Of a DNA stretch of 64,000 nucleotides, positions 56,701-64,000 are shown piece after piece. A program made the translations under genes and the position numbers. The notes beneath the pieces were generated by a model. The model saw only the letters and a list, made by a program, of their open reading frames with translations, made no database searches and was not told the DNA's origin. The stretch comes from Typha latifolia. Taxonomy: Eukaryota; Streptophyta; Magnoliopsida; Poales; Typhaceae. Location: positions 5,653,188-5,717,187 of the forward strand of contig CM034101.1 of NCBI GenBank assembly GCA_019914945.1, written 5' to 3'. Position 1 is the first letter of the stretch. Each line of letters begins with the position of its first letter.

Positions 56701-59700
56701 GTGGGGTTTCCATCCAAGGGTCGTTGCCCTATTCCCTTTCTCCTTCTATGTATCAGGCTGTAATTGTTGACGCAGTGATTGAATTAATGAAACTATCTGC
56801 CTACAAGTCTTTTCTCAAAGAACAAAGTCTTTATCCTTTGTTTCTTTCTTGACCCTCACCTACTTTCTTGATGCTAGGTCATCTTTAACCATTTCTGCTA
56901 TATCAGCTATAACTTTGTATGTTTTTCCAAGATAATGCAAATGTTGGTGTTTTGTTTGTTGATTCTTCCTTTGTAGATTACATACTAGAAAGTCATGTTA
57001 ATTGTTGTTTGATGTCCCATCATATGCTAGAAGATCCAATTTGCATGTTATTTGCTATCGTCTTGATTATTTTCCCTCTTTCATAAGGCATTCATGTTCA
57101 AAGCCTTAAGAAAGGTCAAATCACAATGGATATTGATTTCCGATGGGGTGGAGATCCAAGCATTATTCTTGCAGTTGAAGCACTTGTGGCTTCATTGCCC
57201 ATTCAGGTTTGAATGTGGACATTTATCTATTAATAAGAAGCACTATTCTTCAAATTAACCATACTTCTGTATCTATGAGATCTTTTTTTCTTCTTTTTCC
57301 CTTTTCAGCTAAAAGATCTCAAGGTTTTTACAGTTGTTCGTGTTGTTTTCCAGCTTTCCGATGAGATTCCTTGTATCTCAGCTGTTGTTGTAGCGCTCCT
57401 TGCTGAGGTACGCATCTGGTTGTCTGCTTGTAATTCTAGAGCATACATAATATCATTGGACATTTTTCCGCATATTATATTTATCGCAATCCAGTATAGT
57501 GCTCTCAACATGTGCATGAAATGAAATTTACAACTAATGGTTCGTTGAGACCGAAGAGAGGAAGAAAACAGGGAAGTAAGCTAATGATTGGGCCTATTTT
57601 GACCGGCCAGGCTCAAAAATTCTGATTAGCATAAGTTAACCAGGTTCTCTTGCAAGTTTGAGTTGGATTGGCCCAAAATTTGGGGAACCTAATGGTATTA
57701 ACTTAATAAGGTTCAAGTCGATCAAGTTTGACCAAAAATTGAGTCTTATCGAGCCGTCTTGTGCTCAAGCTCGGCTCAAAATTAAATTCGAGCTTGAGCA
57801 ACTTGATCAAGCTTGATTTGTTTCAAATATGAGCCGAGCTTGATCTCATCTTATCAAGCCGAGTCTGGGCCTGCTTGATTATTTTGACAGCCTTACACAA
57901 CATTTTGTTAAGACATACAATATCCTATATCATTTACTACAAAGAGAGCATTTGGATAACTTTTAATGTTTTATACTTTCCATTATGTAATGCATATTGG
58001 TTTATATTTCAGCCAAAGCCTAGAATTGATTACACAATTAAGGCTGTTGGAGGAAGCCTGACTGCTATTCCTGGGCTTGCGGACATGATTGATGTGAGTT
58101 TGCTCTGAGCTCTGATGATAACAGCTAATGCATTTATTGCCAATCAAATTTTAAATCTCATTAAAAAGTACTGTAAAACTCATCTTGTTTCTATGATGTA
58201 GGATACTGTATCTTCAATTATTTCTGACATGCTCCTGTGGCCCCATAGGATTGTTATTCCACTTGGTGGAGTAGATGTTGATACAAGGTGAGCTTTTTTT
58301 GTACACTGTTCACGTAAATATATGTGATATAATATCAGTTTATCTTTATGATTTTTGTTATCATATTTGAATTGGGGTGAGTTAGATTAGATGGGCATGT
58401 ACTCGAGTGTACAAGTAAGACTTTCTTGTACCTAAAATACATAAGGTGATTTCTATGTCCGTATTATATTCCTCCAATTCTTTAATTCTTTTTAGTGCTT
58501 TTTTCCATGGTCATGCACATTTTTGCTTTCATGTACTGTAGTACAAGATATCAAGTTTCTATATATTTTTTACCTTGTATTTTTTTGTTCACTAGTTTTT
58601 GTTTAGACTAGTTAATTTCATGACCTTACTATGTTAGGCCCAGACAAGATGTAGCATAGGTGAGGGGTTGACTGAAGTGATACAAAGAAAACTTAGATGG
58701 TGGGGACATTTTTGAAAATTTAAGCCACCTCCAGATCTTTAATGGTTTGATAAAGAAATGGCTTCGAGATTTGCTTTAATATGCTTGGAGTTGGAGGCCA
58801 ATACCATTTATATATGTTCACATATTGTGAGTAATCTAAGCAAAGTAAGGATCTTTCTGTGATCCTTAGTTGTGATGCTCTTATCTTGTTTTTAACTGCA
58901 ATTGTATCATCTATGTACTTATGTGGATATTTTTGCACTTACACAAGAAAGAAAAAAGAATGGCTGGATGTTTGTATTTCTATTTCAGCATTACAAAAAT
59001 TAAATAATTTTACGTATTTTGTCAATATTGTAAAACCTTGGATCCGTGTGTTGCTATGCTAGCATTGACAGAACAATTTTATCTACTAAGTAGTAAAAGA
59101 TTGTCATGCTAATCTTCCTTTGTACTCTTGTCCAGTGAACTGGAGCTTAAACCACAGGGCAGGATTTTGGTAACTGTAGTAAGAGCAAGTGCATTGAGAA
59201 ATATGGAGATGCTTGGTAAATCTGATCCTTATGTGGTCCTATATATCCGTCCTATGTTCAAGGTAAGAACAAGAGTCATAGACAACAATCTCAATCCAGA
59301 ATGGAATGAAACCTTTGAATTGATTGCTGAAGACAAGGAAACCCAATCTATTACATTGGAGGTACAATTAATTTCCAAGATTTTCCTGTTCATCTATGCG
59401 CATTTTCAGCTTTTCTACATTCATATTTATCACTATGTTTCTGTGCTTCATCTTTGATCTTTCTATATAAATAGTTATGATGTGTTGTCATTGCTTTGAT
59501 GCTTTCTTTCACTTTCACCTTTCCTTGGATCCCTTCTTAGTTTATCCTTTGTCTGTATCTTTTCATATTATTTAGATAGTATAACTTTTCTGCAGCCCTA
59601 TTAAGAAAACATTCTTCTGTTATCTAGTTCTTAGAGAGACTCTACGTTATTGTTTTTAAGTTACATGAGTGAAGACTAAGCAAGTTGGCACCAAGTGGTC

Positions 59701-62670
59701 CAAAAATACTATGGGTGTTCTTTCTGTTATATAATAGGTACTCTTTAGTCTTTTGGAGTAATTTCTATGAAAGAAGGAACTGCTATACAGCTTGAAATGA
59801 GATATGAGACATGGCATGATGCTGACACTTGGAATTGACTAATCTTGAAAATGGGTATTCAAACTGTTCTCTCAGCAAGGTATTTCGATAATTTCAGAAG
59901 CATGGTTAGTTAATTTTCGATATAGTAACATTTGGGGTGATAGGGTGTTAATTGGACTTTTTTGTAAAAGATAGGGGCTTTTTTGAGAAAAGCTATAAGG
60001 TAGGGTTTGGACCATAAAATGTCCATAACATAGGTTTTTTTTCTTAATATTTCCCCTTGTTATTAACAAAACTACCTAGGAAGTATCTCTTTCATTTACA
60101 AGAACTACTTGTAACACATATAATGGACAGTAAAAAGATGCAAGAAGATCAAGATAAAAGAGGTATTGATAAATTATTGATGGCTAATCATAACAAATCA
60201 ATAAGAGTATCTAGGCATCTCTCATATGAATATAGCACAGCCTAATCATAAAAATCTTTGTTCAAGCTCTAGAATTAGTAAAGGAGCACATCTCTTAAGG
60301 TCAGTTTCCTCGTTGCACAGATCATTTATATCACATTAATGCTTGCTGCTTCTCTTTACAGGTCTTTGATGAAGACAGCATTCAACAAGACAAGAGACTG
60401 GGTGTAGCCAAATTGTCATTAATTGATTTGCAACCAGAAGCTTCTAAGGAATTTGAACTGAGGTTGCTACCATACCTGGATACATTAAAGGTCAAGGATA
60501 AGAAGGACAGGGGAACGCTTACGATAAAGGTTATTGTTGTTCTCTTGCCTTACTGTATGCCATTTGATTGTTTTAGTTAGGAAATATCATAGAAGTTTGG
60601 CATCTTTTGATAGATTAAGTGATACTATGCCTTTTCACAAGAATGACTCCATTCTTGCTGTCCATAAAAGGAAATGGTAATGAGATGTTTCTGATCATGG
60701 CATCATAACAGTAGTTGTTATGTGTGTCTCTATGTTGCTTAGATTGAGGATTGATAGATATTAACATGCTAAGAGCCTAAGTCCGTCAAATAGGGGTGAA
60801 AACGGATCGGATACAGATCGAATAGTGCTCAACCCATATCCGAATCCATATTTTTAGTCCAGATACGGATTTGGATACGGATATTAGACGAATAGCAAAA
60901 TGTAAAACCATATCCTAACTAAATAGATATGGATAATTTTCGGATAGAGGATCGGATCTTAAACGTATATTGATTGAATTTAAAATAATTATAATATTTT
61001 ATTTAGATATAATTAACTCAATTATTAAGAGTTTTACGACAAATAATTTTTTTGTATGTCAAATTTATAAAATTAGAGAAATTAATCTCTATAAATAATA
61101 TATAACGTATTATTAGTAACAATATTAATATTTATTATTTAAATAAGCAAACTAAAAACTGTAAATCATTTAAAAAAATATGCGGGTAAACGGATATCCG
61201 ATATCCGTATCCGAATTCGAAAAATATCTCTGACCCGTATTCGAATCCGTATCCGAATTTTTTTCAAAAATTCTATCCGTATCCGAATCCGTATCCGAAT
61301 CGGATAGAAATTTTTTATCCGAATCTAATCCAAATCGGGTCGGATAACGGATCGGGTTGGAGTTAATCCGACCCGTTTTCACCCCTACCGTCAAATATAT
61401 ACCTCATAGTAGTTGTTATGTGTGTCTCTATGTTGCTTAGATTGAGGATTGACCGATATTAGCATGCCAAGAGCCTTAGTCTGTCAAATATATACCTTAT
61501 CCTTCTACGGCTTTAGAAGTACCCAATGGAATACAATCCTGGAAGCTGGTTCTTATGATTAAACATGGCTGTGTATTTTTCATTGGAAGTAGAATTTTCT
61601 GTTATGTGCTTCTGTTATGCATTATATAGCCTTTCACCACTGCAACACTTCAGTCTGTTTGTTAGGTTCATGATCTGCCGAAGTGCAGTATAAGGCAATT
61701 ATTCTCCACCTTTTAGCATCATGATACTATAATTTTCTACACTGATGCTCCTCATTGCCTAAAGCATATGTAAGTCTGAAGTCTGAGTACAACAAAGAGA
61801 CTTTCCTGGCAAGGATTGCTGTTGCCATACATCTGAGTGGCATGCCTGGCACAACCTTCATCCCTCATCACATAGTTATTCACTAGTTTTCTTGATTGCC
61901 ACATAGTTCAAGATGACATTTGTGGAGAAACAATTGTCAGTGACCACGTGAAAGAATAGAACATATCACTAGGACTCTTTGGGTTATTTATATATTCTTC
62001 TCCTGTTAATGTTGTCATTTTTCTGCCTTCTTATTCAATTTTTATTGATAATTATCTAATTCTAACACAAGATTGGGAGTACAATGTGACATCGAGGGCT
62101 GCCATGCATATCCCAGCAATGAGAAATCCAGCTTTGGCTGATGGTGTACTTTGTCCACCATTGTGTGATTGCCGACAGTTCATGGTGGTATAGTAGATTG
62201 GTACATGAACAATAGACTTCTTTCCCATGGATGTGTTGATAATATGTGATACATAGAGCTATCAATTGATAGGAGTAATTTGTGATTATCTATTGTAACT
62301 GTTATGAGAATTGCAGGTGCTGTACCATCCATTCACGGAGGAGGAACAGCAGGAGGCTCTAGAACAAGAGAAGAGGGCTTTGGAGGAGAGGAGAAATTTG
62401 AAGGAAGCTGGGCTGATTGGAAGCACAATGGATGCACTCGGCGGGGCAGCATCATTGGTAGGATCTGGTGTCGGGCTGGTGGGAAGTGGCCTTGGTGCCG
62501 GCGTTGGGTTGGTGGGCTCAGGCGTTGGTTCCAGCGTTGGGTTAATTGGAAGCAGATTTGGTGCCATGGGCAGTAGCCTAAGCAAAGCCAGGAAATTCAT
62601 GGGTAAAAGTGTCACAAACCAGTTTGGTAGCTCAAGGAAGAGCGTTTCTGCTCAAGTTGATGGACGTTAA
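47766..62670 (+). CDS. SYT7: SMP-C2 domain lipid-binding protein, synaptotagmin 7 / CLB1 type
   Basis: Eleven exons: 47766-47870, 51382-51483, 51618-51668, 54436-54556, 57088-57206, 57309-57407, 58013-58093, 58202-58287, 59136-59361, 60362-60529, 62317-62670; 503 residues, close to the about 510 I recall for the Arabidopsis homolog. N-terminal membrane segment (3-20, MGLISAMVVGLFVGIALVAG), SMP lipid-transfer region (about 65-250, with RPPGISSIKF and IPCISAVVVALLAEPKPRIDY), one C2 domain (about 258-365) with GKSDPY (Asp285) and FDEDS (Asp333, Asp335), then a glycine/valine repeat tail (418-470) and a basic end. Only one C2 domain separates it from SYT1-5. The first loop-1 aspartate is Glu279, as I recall in CLB1. 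Such proteins sit at ER-plasma membrane contacts; CLB1 has also been reported to bind DNA. All junctions are GT-AG. Confidence 0.94.
49214..49520. repeat. 154-bp tandem duplication in SYT7 intron 1
   Basis: 49214-49367 and 49368-49520 are head-to-tail copies with a handful of differences (for example GATAAATGACCGTTCT versus GATCAATGACCATTTT). Confidence 0.93.
52748..53275. repeat. MITE with about 45-bp imperfect inverted repeats in SYT7 intron 3
   Basis: Left end TTTGACACCCTCTATTTTGG then CTTCTTACATTTTACACCC, mirrored at the right as GGGTGAAAAATGTGAGATGCC then AAAAAAGGGTGTTAATAC. No coding content. Confidence 0.65.
55028..55049. repeat. (GAT)n microsatellite
   Basis: About seven GAT units in SYT7 intron 4. 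Confidence 0.9.
55547..55932. repeat. Possible small hAT-like MITE in SYT7 intron 4
   Basis: GAGTGGCAACC near 55545 and AATTGCCACCTC near 55920 are inverted ends of a style common in hAT-derived MITEs. The interior has repeated GACTCATTTA and GGTTACATGAGT words. Ends are uncertain. Confidence 0.4.
57580..57893. mobile_element. hAT-like fragment, GAGCTCAAGC-rich family, copy 3
   Basis: CTCAAGCTCGGCTC, GAGCTTGAGC and GAGCCGAGCTTGATC repeats, closing with TTTTGACAGCCTTA, the same end style as 14230-15265. It lies in SYT7 intron 6; the left end is unclear. Confidence 0.45.
60710..61500. repeat. About 93-bp tandem duplication in SYT7 intron 10, first copy split by an hAT MITE
   Basis: Copy 1 is 60710-60790 plus 61396-61407; copy 2 is 61408-61500. 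Both read AGTAGTTGTTATGTGTGTCT through to GTCAAATATATACCT. Copy 1 is interrupted by the MITE 60791-61387 and its duplicated target. Confidence 0.9.
60791..61387. mobile_element. Non-autonomous hAT MITE with 8-bp target duplication
   Basis: 597 bp with ends TAGGGGTGAAAACGG and its inverse, 19 of 20 terminal bases pairing, flanked on both sides by CCGTCAAA (60783-60790 and 61388-61395). The subterminal regions are packed with GGATACGGAT / ATCCGTATCCG repeats in opposite orientation. No reading frame for a transposase. The 8-bp duplication and the TAGGGGTG end assign it to hAT. Confidence 0.88.
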
Positions 62671-62989
62671 GCAGGATAGCTACCAGTATGTCCAGAGAGT
62701 TCATAGTATATTTTTCTCTTTCCCTTTCTCGTTCTCTTTGTTATCTACCCGTTCTCACACGCAGATTTATTGTATAGCAGTGATAAAGCTCCATTGGAGT
62801 TCCTTCCTTTTATTATTCATGGGTTATGATTTAGCTGATTTACTAGATTTGTCATTCAAAACTGGATAAAGAAAGGGTAAACGAAAATGTTAGCCATGAT
62901 TTTCAGGTGGAGATCGAATTGGATAATGATCTGGAATATGTTTTCTTGCATCTTTGGGCATCAGTCTGCAACCATTCTTCTAGCATTAC

Positions 62990-63150
62990 CTAAGGCTAAG
63001 CTTCAAACTTGATTAGTTAATCGTATTTCTTAGTCTTAATTTTTTAAAGAATTAAGTTGATTAGGCATGAAAAAGATAAAGAAATGTCCGAATCAGTTAG
63101 GGATCCCTGAACCAATTCAGGGGGTCTCTAAATTCAAAGAAAACAAGGCC
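62990..63150. repeat. Small MITE, GGCCTTRTTTG family, copy 3
   Basis: Shares ACTTGATTAGTTAATC, TTAGTCTTAATTTTTT, GGGATCCCTGAACC and the closing AAACAAGGCC with 14581-14745. The left terminal repeat is eroded. About 320 bp after the SYT7 stop codon. Confidence 0.6.
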
Positions 63151-64000
63151 TAAGATATATCTTTCCATGTCATCTTTTATTGAAAGAGTTCCACCTTATG
63201 AGCCATGCAGTTATTGGGGGATCATTGTTATATGGTTAGATTCTATTTATCAATGACAATTACTTTACCTTGGCTACAAGGTAAGTATATGCCTGTGTTG
63301 TTATCGAGTATAATGTCGTAGAAGTAAAGGAAATGTGAACTTCAATTATAACTGTTAAGGCTATTAACAGAATAATCCAAGGTAAACTGTGTAACTGAGA
63401 AGAACCTTGGGTTCTTCATTTGTAAATTGGTACGATTAATTCTTTTCTTTCTTTCTTTCCATATAATGAAACACCTTGCAATTGGTCACAATCTTCAATT
63501 CTAACTTCTAAATGATCTTTTCTTCACATATTCTAGCAGAGAGGGGGGATACCTAAGTGGGCCTATAACTGACCTGGTTTGCCTGCTTAGTAGCAGCATA
63601 TTATTCTAATAGACTATTCATAGATTTATGAGCTAGATACTCTCATCAGCGATTGGATGCAACTCTATTATTCATACCAGTTAGTGTGGCCAAATAATTA
63701 ATGTGGCCATCTAGCTATGTTACGTCTTGGAACTGTAACTCAACAACTATGTATCCTAACAATATCTAGAGATCAGAATTGGATCTTTCCATCCGCTGTG
63801 CTCATGCTGCTGACATATAGAGGAGAGCAGCAGGCAAGCATAACCGACTCTAGGGAAGAGACAGGCCAACAACCAATACAACTCACCAACAAACAAAGGG
63901 GATTCCTAGATTTTGTGGACCAATTGAGGTCATTAACATCACTCTCCAACTTTCAACCAACTAGCACAAAGAGATAAGCCCACTAAAGGATGCAAAAAAG
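63151..64000. other. No gene recognised
   Basis: AT-rich intergenic sequence. An 86-codon open frame at 63717-63977 has no recognisable motif and no clear splice context. Confidence 0.4.

Noticed and set aside
63717..63977. 86-codon open frame near the right edge
   Set aside because: No motif, no homolog recognised, AT-rich surroundings and no splice context; could be a piece of an unseen neighbour but cannot be supported.

Overview
The window is plant nuclear DNA, most likely from a monocot. The single-copy genes have many introns, and the first exons of the reductase genes are very GC-rich while their later exons are not, a 5'-to-3' gradient typical of monocots. The long introns and intergenic DNA are full of LTR retrotransposons, L1-type LINEs and small DNA transposons. 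No organism was identified. All exon models below were built by reading splice sites and matching protein families from memory; no alignment was run.

Layout. (1) 1-17953 is a retrotransposon graveyard with no host gene. A minus-strand Ty3/gypsy element without an integrase (1-4267) abuts a minus-strand L1. That L1 was split by a TG...CA element with the target duplication CACCT (5879-11979), read here as a solo LTR, which was itself invaded by a Ty1/copia-like, PF20167-type element ending at 10469. A second, plus-strand L1 (about 13380-16193) was split by an hAT-like element and then cut by the 5' end of a Ty1/copia element (16194-17339). A third L1 piece lies at 17444-17953. (2) 19296-34441 holds three HPR3-type hydroxypyruvate/hydroxyphenylpyruvate reductase paralogs: A on plus, B on minus, C on plus. 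Each has two exons with the intron at the same place, but the introns are 2.7, 0.4 and 5.1 kb long. (3) 36931-45247 is a plus-strand URT1-type RNA uridylyltransferase in six exons, 754 residues. (4) 47766-62670 is a plus-strand SYT7/CLB1-type SMP-C2 lipid-binding protein in eleven exons, 503 residues. 63151-64000 shows nothing recognisable.

The genes do not form a pathway. HPR3 enzymes act in hydroxypyruvate/glyoxylate and tyrosine-derived 2-keto acid reduction, URT1 uridylates deadenylated mRNA, and SYT7 is a membrane-contact lipid-binding protein.

The most unusual signal is a short palindrome, GCGTTCGAACGC, and its decayed forms. It is arrayed in at least five separate places, all inside retrotransposon LTRs or leaders. 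In four of them a TATA-like box lies about 20-95 bp downstream in the reading direction of the element. One array is a 53-bp tandem repeat with near-perfect units. It looks like a U3 promoter/enhancer module shared by unrelated element families.
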